DNA of 64,000 bases, taken from positions 372,001-436,000 of the forward strand of contig CANMOZ010000001.1 in the NCBI GenBank assembly GCA_947499545.1, written 5' to 3'. The translations under genes were made by a program, and so were the position numbers. Shown piece by piece: positions 9,376 through 16,388 of this stretch (positions are counted from its first letter, which is position 1; the number at the start of each line of letters is the position of its first letter). The notes beneath the pieces were generated by a model. The model made no database searches, was not told the DNA's origin, and saw only the letters and a list, made by a program, of their open reading frames with translations. This stretch comes from an uncultured Saccharospirillaceae bacterium. GTDB lineage: Bacteria; Pseudomonadota; Gammaproteobacteria; Pseudomonadales; Oceanobacteraceae.

Positions 9376-9621
9376 ATGAAAATCCTTTGTCCTGCTTGTG
9401 AAAGCCCCATGCATATCATCCGATCAAAACAGATCAGTCAAGAGGTAAGAGAGTTTGTAGGCGACTGCAAAAACATTGATTGCGGATCACGGGCAGCGAT
9501 GTTGTTGAGTTTTTCTCATTACATTCGACTGCCCGAAACTAATCAAAAGAACCTTTTAATTGAATTACTTTCAAACCTTTCTGACGAAGAAAAGTCTAAA
9601 GTACTTTCTGCTGTTAGTTAG
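9376..9621 (+). CDS. Ogr/Delta-like zinc-finger late activator
   Basis: This 81-residue protein starts with MKILCPACESPM and has a second pair CKNIDC, giving the Cys-X2-Cys ... Cys-X4-Cys zinc site of the Ogr/Delta family that activates late promoters in P2-type phages. AGGAGA upstream of the ATG supports the start. In P2 itself ogr lies after gene D, whereas here it follows the portal. Its last 8 bases overlap the convergent deacetylase gene, so the prophage sequence ends abruptly here. Confidence 0.82.
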   Translation: MKILCPACESPMHIIRSKQISQEVREFVGDCKNIDCGSRAAMLLSFSHYIRLPETNQKNLLIELLSNLSDEEKSKVLSAVS

Positions 9622-10474
9622 TAGACTCTTCTAGAAACACACGGTTTTGCCATGAAATTCCATAAGGCCCTACGTATTCCTCTTCAAGGTCGTATACTGG
9701 GTCTTGTAGGGCTTCCTCTAAAGTAATGAACTCCCAACCATTCTCTTTGTACCAGGTCAGCACATCGTCTAAATAATCCCCGTTTATTAGGTTCATGTGC
9801 AGCAATAGAATATGGTTGATGTCACGCCCAAACTTTTCTTTTGCCAGTTTAGTATCTCGTTTGGTGATGTCTTTAATATGCTTCAAATAGGCCTTACCCA
9901 CTTTTACCATGCCTTCGGGATCTTTCTTTTCCCATGCGTTGTAGTAATCACTGCTGTATGCCCAATCACGTGACAACAAACTCACTGGGGCAATTTTATA
10001 TCCACTGTCCGCAAGCTGCTCGGCGACCTCGTCCCTTTTTTCGACGGTATCTCCTCGATGCAAATAGGGGTATCTGAAGTATTTATTTGAGTCACCCGAA
10101 TCTATCCACCACTCTGAAATGGTGCGCTCTGCACTTAAAATATTGCTCCAGTAATCTTCAGGGGTTGTTTCATTAAAGTCAGGATGGGTCGCTGAATGGT
10201 TAGCAATTAAATGTCCATCCGCAATCATCTGATCGAGGAAAACCTTATGGTGATCTTGTATAGCATTACCTATAGTAAAACCTACCATTTGAACACCATG
10301 CTTTTTAAGAGCTGCTAGAGAGTTGTAGAAAATCTCTTCTTGTTTCTCAATAGAGTATTTGATGTCCCAGACAACGGGTAGGTCATCAATGGTAATAGCC
10401 ACCTTTTTTGCTGATACGTTTATTGCCAATGAGCTGGCAAGCAAGGTTAGAGCAAGCGTTTTTATTTTACTCAT
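9614..10474 (-). CDS. secreted polysaccharide deacetylase family protein
   Basis: This 286-residue protein has an N-terminal signal peptide (cleavage near NVSA-KK, about residue 22) and a NodB-type deacetylase fold. The catalytic and metal motif is AITIDD (Asp30/Asp31), the metal-binding motif HSATHP (His93, His97), and the third motif RYPYL (about 134-138). The family removes acetyl groups from envelope or exopolysaccharides in a metal-dependent way; the substrate is unknown. It converges on and overlaps the ogr-like gene by 8 bp, so it is either cargo in the element or host DNA brought next to it by a deletion. Confidence 0.8.
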   Translation of the reverse strand: MSKIKTLALTLLASSLAINVSAKKVAITIDDLPVVWDIKYSIEKQEEIFYNSLAALKKHGVQMVGFTIGNAIQDHHKVFLDQMIADGHLIANHSATHPDFNETTPEDYWSNILSAERTISEWWIDSGDSNKYFRYPYLHRGDTVEKRDEVAEQLADSGYKIAPVSLLSRDWAYSSDYYNAWEKKDPEGMVKVGKAYLKHIKDITKRDTKLAKEKFGRDINHILLLHMNLINGDYLDDVLTWYKENGWEFITLEEALQDPVYDLEEEYVGPYGISWQNRVFLEESTN

Positions 10475-10583
10475 CGAGTTTATCCTTTTCAGGTTGATGA
10501 GACTAAGATGCTAACGCATGAGAATATTTTGCGACTGGGTTAAGACTGCCAGCCTGACAGCCAAGGGGAAACATAGCTTGAAC

Positions 10584-11012
10584 TCACCACTCAGACTTAA
10601 ACCAATGGTAAGGAAATCGAACGTTTTCCAGCAATTGGAAATACCATTTAGCTAACATCATCAAGATAATTGAAAAACCAATGGTTTTTTTAATCAATAT
10701 CATCAAGCTGATATTATCCACTAGGTGCTTTGGTTGATTCAGGAATCCAACTAACTGTTTTCCTAGATCTGGAATATAAGGAATGACGGCAATCACTACG
10801 AATGAATAAAACAGGAATTGAACCCAACCTTCAACTTTAAAAGGCTTTATTGACAGTATTCTAAGCACTGCCATCAACCATTTCGATTGCGATAAATGCT
10901 TTTCAATAAAGCGTACACAACTCACTAATACAACAAAGAATAATAGCATCCCAAATATTGAAGACGCCCAAGCAGGCATGAATTCAATTAAATTAGCGAA
11001 AGACCTTTCCAT
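10584..11012 (-). CDS. hypothetical inner-membrane protein
   Basis: A 142-residue protein with three or four likely membrane helices: about residues 15-35 (SSIFGMLLFFVVLVSCV), 63-83 (VQFLFYSFVVIAVIPYI) and 100-122 (ISLMILIKKTIGFSIILMML). The loops between are basic. No family is recognised. It is on the same strand as the deacetylase with a 109-bp gap, so shared transcription is possible but not shown. Confidence 0.55.
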   Translation of the reverse strand: MERSFANLIEFMPAWASSIFGMLLFFVVLVSCVRFIEKHLSQSKWLMAVLRILSIKPFKVEGWVQFLFYSFVVIAVIPYIPDLGKQLVGFLNQPKHLVDNISLMILIKKTIGFSIILMMLAKWYFQLLENVRFPYHWFKSEW

Positions 11013-11612
11013 GGTTCCACTCCATCACATCCATCCATTGGAGTGGAAATCTTATAGGAATCGTTAGGAAAGTGGATGGCCATGGGCTGCCAAATTGGCA
11101 GCCCTGATTGATATTAAGCAGGTTCGGATAGGGTTAAGCGGATCATGTGAAATATTTTGGCTATCCCATCTCACTCTAGGGCTTTGAATACTAGGTCTGG
11201 ATCATTCGAAGATAGCATTGCTTCGATCAGTATGCAGATACTTATTACGCTTTCCTGATTTTAATGCATATCGAGTGTTTTCCTGATGATTACTAACAGC
11301 TTTTTGACGTTGCTTATCTGTCGGTTATTTCTTACACATCCACGCTATTTTGTAACCTGTCGGTTTGATAACCACTGAGGTGCTGAAACTCGTGATTTAT
11401 TTTATTGCGATGCTTTTCACAATCCAACAAGCCACCTGGTTAGGGAATATTTAATTAGAGATGGTTTGATGCAGATAGAATAAAACTTTGTAGGTGCTTT
11501 CTCACTTCTGTTTAATTGGTCAGCACCAGTCAAAACCTCAACCATTATAAAACCGCTTTTTAAGGCGACTTTTCAAATGAATAGACCATTGAGATTGGCT
11601 ATTTCTAGCTAA

Positions 11613-11738
11613 TTAACTGAAGCCATTTGGTCTACGTTGATTACGCATATGCTGGTGAGCGGCGTTTCCATTATTACGGTGCAGCAACTTGCAGATCACT
11701 CATTGATTCAGGCGACTTATGTTTATTTAGATAGGTGA
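11613..11738 (+). pseudogene. tyrosine recombinase (integrase) C-terminal remnant
   Basis: From 11613 to the TGA at 11736-11738 one frame reads about 41 residues that match the end of tyrosine recombinases. The key piece is THMLVSGVSIITVQQL, then ADHSLIQATYVYLDR, equivalent to the usual GHSSIQTTMxYxH block with the nucleophilic Tyr (in VYL). A stop (TAA) lies just upstream in the same frame, and the HxxR box before it is not recognisable, so only the tail of the gene survives. It lies between the prophage genes and a tRNA-Leu remnant, so it may be what is left of the element's own integrase. Confidence 0.7.
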
Positions 11739-11810
11739 CGGGTGCAACAACAGCAAGCAGCAAGCAGCAAGCAGCAAGTGCGTTAGCATTTTTGCAGAGA
11801 CCTTAAACTA

Positions 11811-11832
11811 AAAGCCCTCCTAAGAGGGCTTT
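11811..11832 (-). terminator. terminator after the repeat lipoprotein gene
   Basis: Perfect 9-bp stem AAAGCCCTC / GAGGGCTTT with loop CTAA, flanked by A and T runs that suit both directions. It lies 17 bases past the stop of the leftward lipoprotein gene. A related hairpin follows the neighbouring paralogous locus at 13028-13043. Confidence 0.8.
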
Positions 11833-11848
11833 TAGTAATTGCTTTTGA

Positions 11849-12748
11849 CTATTCTACAATTAATTCCAATTTAACTCTATTAACCGCAAAGGCAACAGAG
11901 CTGGCAACAACTTCCAAAAAGTCAATATGATTACAATGTTCACCTGTGGTTATCACACCCTGGCTAATTCCTAACCTTTCATAATGCCCAGTGTTTTTTA
12001 ACTCGGTAAATGCTTTATCATAGGTTGAAGCCATATTACTCGTGGTATAACTTAGATTTGAAAGCAATTCCTTATCGTCTGCACTTATATCCGATTCAAC
12101 ACATTGCATTATTTTTTTTCTGTCAGCAACAATATCTGCCAGCTCCGCATCTTCTAATGATTTTGGTCCATCCGGGTGACTGGTCCAATAGCTTTGATAT
12201 AAAGTTCGTAAATTCGAAATTGGCAACGAATAATCAGGATAATCAATTATTGGTGAAAGCCCCACTTTCGATAACAACTTAATATCGTTGTAAGTACTTC
12301 CCTTTTGCAAGCAACCACCGCTAACGATGACATCGCCTTCGATACCAGGAAATTCCTCTTTGGGTAGCATGACCTTATTAATTTCGGCTTGATCTTTAAT
12401 GCAATTTGGATGCGTAAAAGTCGTGGTATCGGTATCTCCACCATCAGTATCTGGCTTTGTATCACCATCCCCTGTATCAGGCTTTGTATCTCCGTCACCT
12501 GTATCAGGCTTTGTATCTCCGTCACCTGTATCAGGCTTTGTATCACCGTCACCTGCATCAGGTTTTGTATCACCGTCACCTGCATCAGGTTTTGTATCAC
12601 CATCGCCTGTATCAGGTTTTGTATCACCACTACCTGTTTCAGACGTACTTGTTTCTTTCTTAGGGGATTTATCAGATTTTGAATCCCCCCCACAGGCTGT
12701 CAATGAAGCTAGAACCCCAATTAGAATTAAATGCGATACCTTTACCAT
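11849..12748 (-). CDS. lipoprotein with 9-residue tandem repeats, unknown C-terminal domain
   Basis: A 299-residue protein with a lipoprotein signal ending LTAC-GGD (lipid Cys about residue 19). A low-complexity linker (about 30-105) follows, made of about seven copies of GDTKPDTGD (27-bp units near 12440-12630). The C-terminal domain of about 185 residues contains Cys residues at the PNCIKDQ, GGCLQKG, MQCVESD and EHCNHID sites, possibly two disulfides. No family is recognised for it. The Asp/Pro repeat probably acts as a spacer holding the domain away from the membrane. Signal peptide and flanks resemble the next locus (13079-13981). Confidence 0.75.
   Translation of the reverse strand: MVKVSHLILIGVLASLTACGGDSKSDKSPKKETSTSETGSGDTKPDTGDGDTKPDAGDGDTKPDAGDGDTKPDTGDGDTKPDTGDGDTKPDTGDGDTKPDTDGGDTDTTTFTHPNCIKDQAEINKVMLPKEEFPGIEGDVIVSGGCLQKGSTYNDIKLLSKVGLSPIIDYPDYSLPISNLRTLYQSYWTSHPDGPKSLEDAELADIVADRKKIMQCVESDISADDKELLSNLSYTTSNMASTYDKAFTELKNTGHYERLGISQGVITTGEHCNHIDFLEVVASSVAFAVNRVKLELIVE
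12440..12634. repeat. 27-bp in-frame tandem repeat (GDTKPDTGD)n
   Basis: About seven near-identical 27-bp units lie within the lipoprotein gene. They differ mainly by Thr/Ala (DT versus DA) and by silent changes. Because the unit is a multiple of three, copy-number change would alter spacer length without breaking the frame. The repeats also create long open frames on the opposite strand that I regard as artefacts. Confidence 0.88.
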
Positions 12749-13078
12749 TATTTTCTCCGTTTTCTCTGGCTATACACTTATCGTTTACCAATAATCACAT
12801 TATTTAACAGGGTGCATATTCACCAGTTCACAAAACGATCAGGTAAAACCCTCAACCGTGATAGAGTTCAAAAATCGTACAGATGCTTTGTGCGATACTA
12901 AAGTGAGCGCCGACAATAATATCGACATGATTATTCCCGCGTTCATTCTTTATGGTTGTTTTAATCGAATACGGGTGCATCAAGCAGCAAATGCGTTTGC
13001 GTTTTTGCAGAGGTCTTAAATAAAAAAGCCCTCTTAAGAGGGCAATAAATTATTCGTATAAATGTTTTTTATTCTTGC
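12749..13078. other. gap between paralogous lipoprotein loci
   Basis: No gene is seen. At 12827-12876 a stretch (GTTCACAAAAC ... CAACCGTGAT) recurs upstream of the other lipoprotein gene near 14049-14120. At 12980-13043 there is a copy of the 3' flank of the first locus, including its hairpin. The gap is thus the promoter side of one copy and the terminator side of the other. Confidence 0.65.
13028..13043 (-). terminator. terminator-like hairpin after the CAP lipoprotein gene
   Basis: The palindrome GCCCTCTTAAGAGGGC is preceded by an A run on the plus strand, which becomes a U run for leftward transcripts. It lies 36 bases past the stop of the CAP lipoprotein gene and is a diverged copy of the hairpin at 11811-11832. 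Confidence 0.75.
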
Positions 13079-13981
13079 TTATCTAGTACCAAAGACTTCT
13101 GTCCAATAATAATTAAATTTAGATGTGCCTGGTGACACTTCAAACATAGCAACGCCAACCTCTTTAAAATACGAACCCATAATCGTTTTACAGTGGCCTG
13201 GACTCTTCATCCAACCTGCGTGCACATCCACTGCTTGATTTAATACAGTACCCGCTGCGATATTTTCACCCACTGTCCAGTATTTATAATTAGCTTCTTT
13301 AACTCGAACGCCTGGGTTACTGCCCGTTGTTTGGCTTGTATGATTAAAAAAGTTGTTTGTTGCCATATCCTTAGAGTGCCTATAGGCTGCAACACAAAGG
13401 TTCACATTCCACTGTACATTTCCATTTTTAATCGCTGGATAAGATTCAGAACCGCACATCTGATTTTTTGAACGCGATTCATTTATGAGTGCAATAAGGG
13501 TTTTTGCGACTGTTAAATCTGGATTACAAGCTGCTAATTCTTCTGAAGTGAATCCGTTTTCGTCAGTGTCAGTGCCATCAGTGTCAGTACCATCGGTGTC
13601 AGTGCCATCGGTGTCAGTTCCGTCGGTGTCAATGCCGTCGGTGTCAGTTCCGTCAGTGTCAGTGCCATCGGTGTCAGTACCATCGGTGTCAGTGCCATCG
13701 GTGTCAGTACCATCGGTGTCAGTGCCGTCGGTGTCAGTGCCGTCGGTGTCAGTGCCGTCGGTGTCAGTGCCGACGGTGTCAGTGCCGTCGGTGTCAGTAC
13801 CATCGGTGTCAGTGCCATCGGCGTCAGTACCACCAGAATCACCTTTATCTGTTTCTGAGCCAGCACCACCATTCGCTTCTATTTCAGTACTTGAAGTCGT
13901 GGAGCTTGAACCAGAATCCCCACCACATGCCGTCAAAGTGAAGAGCAAGCAAAGAGCAAATAAGTGAGTGATCTTTAACAT
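13079..13981 (-). CDS. CAP/SCP-domain lipoprotein with 5-residue tandem repeats
   Basis: A 300-residue lipoprotein: signal peptide ending LTAC-GGD, then an Asp/Thr/Gly spacer of about 18 copies of DGTDT (residues about 53-145), then a YkwD-type CAP (SCP) domain. CAP marks visible are AYRHSKDMA with the conserved His, TVGENIAAG with the Glu, GWMKSPGHCKTIMGS with the second His, and the C-terminal YYWTEVFG. Bacterial CAP proteins are secreted or surface proteins of mostly unknown activity. The repetitive acidic spacer would project the domain from the membrane. One repeat has VGTDT and one DGIDT. Confidence 0.88.
   Translation of the reverse strand: MLKITHLFALCLLFTLTACGGDSGSSSTTSSTEIEANGGAGSETDKGDSGGTDADGTDTDGTDTDGTDTVGTDTDGTDTDGTDTDGTDTDGTDTDGTDTDGTDTDGTDTDGTDTDGIDTDGTDTDGTDTDGTDTDGTDTDENGFTSEELAACNPDLTVAKTLIALINESRSKNQMCGSESYPAIKNGNVQWNVNLCVAAYRHSKDMATNNFFNHTSQTTGSNPGVRVKEANYKYWTVGENIAAGTVLNQAVDVHAGWMKSPGHCKTIMGSYFKEVGVAMFEVSPGTSKFNYYWTEVFGTR
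13563..13830. repeat. 15-bp in-frame tandem repeat (DGTDT)n
   Basis: About 18 copies of a 15-bp unit (GTCAGTGCCATCGGT and close variants) lie inside the CAP lipoprotein gene. Third-position differences (CCA/CCG, GTG/GTA) are distributed in blocks, which suggests expansion by duplicating multi-unit pieces. Copy-number change keeps the frame. Confidence 0.9.
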
Positions 13982-14364
13982 GACGCCCGCCTGGTTGAAA
14001 TATGACCAGACCGCATCATGTCACTCCCATAAAAGATGCATCGAGCAATTGTTCACAAAACACACAGCCAAACTATTCGGACAATCAAGAAAAACTATCA
14101 ACCGTGATGGTGTTCAAAACTAAAAGCTCGTAAGGGATATATGTTAAGAGTGAGTGCTAGCGAAAATGTCACTTGAATGTCAACGGGATGATTTCAACTT
14201 TAGCAGCCCAGCAATGACGGGGGCTCTAGAGCGATTGGTAGCGTCTTCAAATTCCGTTATCTGAAAGGATGTGAGAGTTCGAGTCTCTCCTTCGGCACCA
14301 AAAAAACCCTTGAAATCAAGCGGTTACGAGTCGATAACTAGCACTAACTAGAAAATGTCAACTT
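13982..14364. other. gap holding duplicated upstream motif and tRNA remnant
   Basis: It contains the upstream motif shared with 12827-12876 (GTTCACAAAAC and CAACCGTGATGGTGTTC, about 14049-14120) and the tRNA-Leu remnant at 14231-14300. Nothing else codes. Confidence 0.6.
14231..14300 (+). pseudogene. tRNA-Leu(CAA) remnant, possible attachment-site scar
   Basis: The 3' side of a tRNA-Leu is clear. Anticodon loop TTCAAAT (14246-14252, anticodon CAA) is followed by the 3' anticodon strand TCCGT, a variable arm ATC-TGAAAG-GAT, and a perfect T arm GAGAG-TTCGAGT-CTCTC (14273-14289). The acceptor 3' strand CTTCGGC, A and CCA end at 14300. The 5' anticodon strand does not pair (GCGTC instead of ACGGA), and the 5' acceptor GCCGAAG is missing; only ATTGGTAG of the D loop remains. 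It cannot fold as a full tRNA. A 3' tRNA part next to a prophage is the usual mark of an integrase attachment site. Confidence 0.72.
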
Positions 14365-14634
14365 TTGATGTTTGTGATGGCTCGCAGTGCTTGGTATTTA
14401 TTAGCCGATCAACCCCCAGCATTTTTAGAATCCTTCGTAAACGTCATTGAATCCATTAAGGGCGATACGATGACTGTCTTCGATAATGAAACGAGTGATC
14501 AATTCACTGCAAAACCAACCCCTATTAAAAAAACGGAGCAAGCCTACCATCCAAGACTGGTATTTTATAAAAAAACATGCCGCTTTCAAACCATCCCATT
14601 TGAAACGAATTGGCGCATAATGGTGTCTCATTAA
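14365..14634 (+). CDS. doubtful small protein
   Basis: An open frame of 89 codons starts at ATG 14365 without a clear ribosome site. No signal peptide, repeat or family is seen, and it sits between a tRNA remnant and an outer-membrane protein gene. It may be a chance frame or a leftover of an older gene. Confidence 0.2.
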   Translation: MMFVMARSAWYLLADQPPAFLESFVNVIESIKGDTMTVFDNETSDQFTAKPTPIKKTEQAYHPRLVFYKKTCRFQTIPFETNWRIMVSH

Positions 14635-14690
14635 TTACTCATTTCTTGAGTATCTATTAGCCCTAAAAAACAATTCGTCAGGTAGTAACG

Positions 14691-15329
14691 ATGAAAAAGA
14701 CTTTATTAGCCGCTGCTGTTAGCTTGCTTACTATTCAGAGCGCAAATGCCGATGATTTTTTCATTGGCCTAGATCTAGGTAAAACAAATCTGAAAGCAGG
14801 TGGAAGCCACTTACATGATGGCAATGTTGATGGCGACATTACTGCTGGATTCAGAGCGGGTTTCACAAACGATAAATACCGCTACTACGGCATTCTAGGA
14901 GGCGGCCTCTCTTCATCAAAAGATAAATCCTATGATACCGGACTTAAACGAGAAGAGGATCTAAGGTATGCTCAACTAACAGCCAACTTCGATTATTTCT
15001 TCCCCATTAACGAGAAGTTTAAAGCCTTTGTCGGCCCCCACATTGGATTTGGTTTTGTAGATATAGAAGCTGACTCCAACAAGACCACAAGTGATTCAGA
15101 AATTGCTTCTGGACTCGCTTACGGTGGCCAGTTTGGTGCCATCTTTGATGTCACTAAAAGTTTCAATATTGAAGCTGGATACAGTCACTCCTGGACAAAT
15201 ATCAATCAAAAAAACAAATACCATGTTTCTAGGACGGATGGGAGCCTTGCCCCCACTCCAACAATTGAAGATAAGATCAAAATCGAAAATGTTAGTCGTT
15301 TCTACCTAGCGGCTAACTACACCTTTTAA
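14691..15329 (+). CDS. outer-membrane beta-barrel protein
   Basis: A 212-residue protein with a clear signal peptide (cleavage near NADA/DD, about residue 20). A body of alternating hydrophobic strands and polar turns follows (DFFIGLDLGKTN, YRYYGILGGGLSS, FKAFVGPHIGFGFVD, SFNIEAGYSHSWT). It ends in Phe (YLAANYTF), the outer-membrane insertion signal. This is the OmpA/OmpX-like eight-strand porin-type fold. Function and ligand are unknown. A GC-rich hairpin with a TTCG loop follows at 15350-15367. Confidence 0.78.
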   Translation: MKKTLLAAAVSLLTIQSANADDFFIGLDLGKTNLKAGGSHLHDGNVDGDITAGFRAGFTNDKYRYYGILGGGLSSSKDKSYDTGLKREEDLRYAQLTANFDYFFPINEKFKAFVGPHIGFGFVDIEADSNKTTSDSEIASGLAYGGQFGAIFDVTKSFNIEAGYSHSWTNINQKNKYHVSRTDGSLAPTPTIEDKIKIENVSRFYLAANYTF

Positions 15330-15349
15330 GCTCCATCCCTTTCCTGTCC

Positions 15350-15367
15350 GCTCCCCTTCGGGGGAGC
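15350..15367 (+). terminator. TTCG-loop hairpin after the beta-barrel gene
   Basis: GCTCCCC-TTCG-GGGGAGC is a perfect 7-bp stem with the very stable UUCG loop, 20 bases past the stop codon. There is no U run after it, so it may be a stabilising or Rho-assisted 3' end rather than a classical terminator. Confidence 0.6.
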
Positions 15368-15568
15368 ACCTGCAACACCCTACTCCGCTGATTTATGCAA
15401 AACCAAATTTGGATAGCCCTACTCCCGCGCGGCTTTCAGAGCATTTGGCGATAACTTACCGTGCAATGACTGCGCAACAGCGCGCAATGGAGTGCAATGA
15501 TTCATTAGATTGTCTGACTCGAATCCCTGGTTTCATGGGGCTTGGCTAGGTGGTTGCACCCCATCGAA

Positions 15569-15650
15569 TTGCACAAAATACTTTAAACACGAAACCGGCA
15601 GTGGGTGAGGAGCAGTAATTTTTTCTCAGGTTTCATTTTTTTCGCGCCAG
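15569..15650 (+). repeat. left copy of the imperfect ~80-bp island repeat
   Basis: Shared blocks with 20509-20589 in the same order are TTGCACAAAA, CGGCAGTGGG, GAGGAGCAGT, a T-rich tract, GGTTCA/GGTTTCA, and TTTTTTCGCGCCA. Both copies are in the same orientation. They bracket the immunity-like genes and the Rhs fragment. Confidence 0.75.
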
Positions 15651-15910
15651 CTCTGGGCTTGCGAGCGACCTGCATATCAAATCGGTTGAACCCTAGGCCG
15701 CTACTGGGCTGCTGGTGGGGTTTGGGTGGTCGAATGACTGTCTTGGTCTTCTAGATATGAGGCGAGATCGGTGTCCTGGAAGCAGGGAGCTCATTGCACT
15801 CAAGGGACGCTGTGCAACCCCCCATCTCACATATAGGCCTTGTTTACTCATAATGTGAAAGGATATGGTCACTGTTCCTTAGTGTGCTATCAGCCAGATT
15901 GGAAACTATA

Positions 15911-16378
15911 ATGGAAGACATCACTGAACTGATTCTTACTTGGACATCGTGTTGTACAGATGTTTGGCTTCGTTGGTTCAAAAATATTGATAACGCTGAA
16001 GATGAGTTTATTGAAGTAGAAGAGGCTCTTTTTTCCGCTTTAGTTTTGCCAGCACTCAAATTGCATGAAAGGCCTTCACTTTCTGAATCATACTCATTTT
16101 TTCAAGCAGAATACAAAAAAGACATATGCGATAAAAGATCAATTTGCAAGCGTCAAAAAGCAGGGAACCTACATTGTGAGAGTTCGCATATGGACATATT
16201 ACTTGGATCAAGAATGTCAATTATAAATATTGATTTCATGGGAACATTGATTGATGAAAAGCCGTATGCTGAGTTAATAATTAATGATTCTCAGGTTTTA
16301 CTTGAGCCTTTAATCAACCTAAGAATTCTATTCACACCCACTTCAAGACCCTATAAAAAACCAGCAACCACAAATTAG
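15911..16378 (+). CDS. hypothetical immunity-like protein
   Basis: A 155-residue acidic soluble protein read from ATG 15911 (an earlier ATG at 15884 gives nine more residues). It begins MEDITELILTWTSCC and has FKNIDNAEDEFIEVEEALFSAL and a later MSIINIDFMGTLIDEKPYAEL strand region. It has no signal peptide and no family I can name. Size, acidity, AT-rich composition and its place at the head of a row of small genes leading to an Rhs toxin fragment suggest an orphan immunity protein. That role is inferred. Confidence 0.5.
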   Translation: MEDITELILTWTSCCTDVWLRWFKNIDNAEDEFIEVEEALFSALVLPALKLHERPSLSESYSFFQAEYKKDICDKRSICKRQKAGNLHCESSHMDILLGSRMSIINIDFMGTLIDEKPYAELIINDSQVLLEPLINLRILFTPTSRPYKKPATTN

Positions 16379-16388
16379 GGGTGATTAA

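Larger units (their letters stand above)
11013..11848. other. gene-free stretch with integrase debris and terminator
   Basis: No intact gene is visible. The stretch holds a perfect GGGCTGCC-type inverted repeat at 11084-11104, the end of a tyrosine recombinase at 11613-11738, a short AGCAAGC tandem run at 11746-11777, and the terminator at 11811-11832. The rest has stops in all frames and nothing I can name. Confidence 0.6.
15330..15910. other. gene-free gap carrying the left island repeat
   Basis: No coding region is recognised. The gap holds the 3' hairpin of the preceding gene and the left copy of the island repeat at 15569-15650. The remainder shows scattered stops in all frames. Confidence 0.55.

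Noticed and set aside
12399-12794. Long plus-strand open frames rich in VSPSPVSGF across the lipoprotein repeat
   Set aside because: They arise only because the 27-bp repeat is open in several frames; no ribosome site and no independent sequence outside the repeat.
13563-13830. Possible CRISPR-like array
   Set aside because: Units are contiguous 15-bp repeats without spacers, lie inside a gene and keep its frame.
13485-13967. Plus-strand frame of repeated VPSVS opposite the CAP lipoprotein
   Set aside because: Antisense shadow of the 15-bp repeat; the opposite strand has a signal peptide, lipobox and CAP domain.
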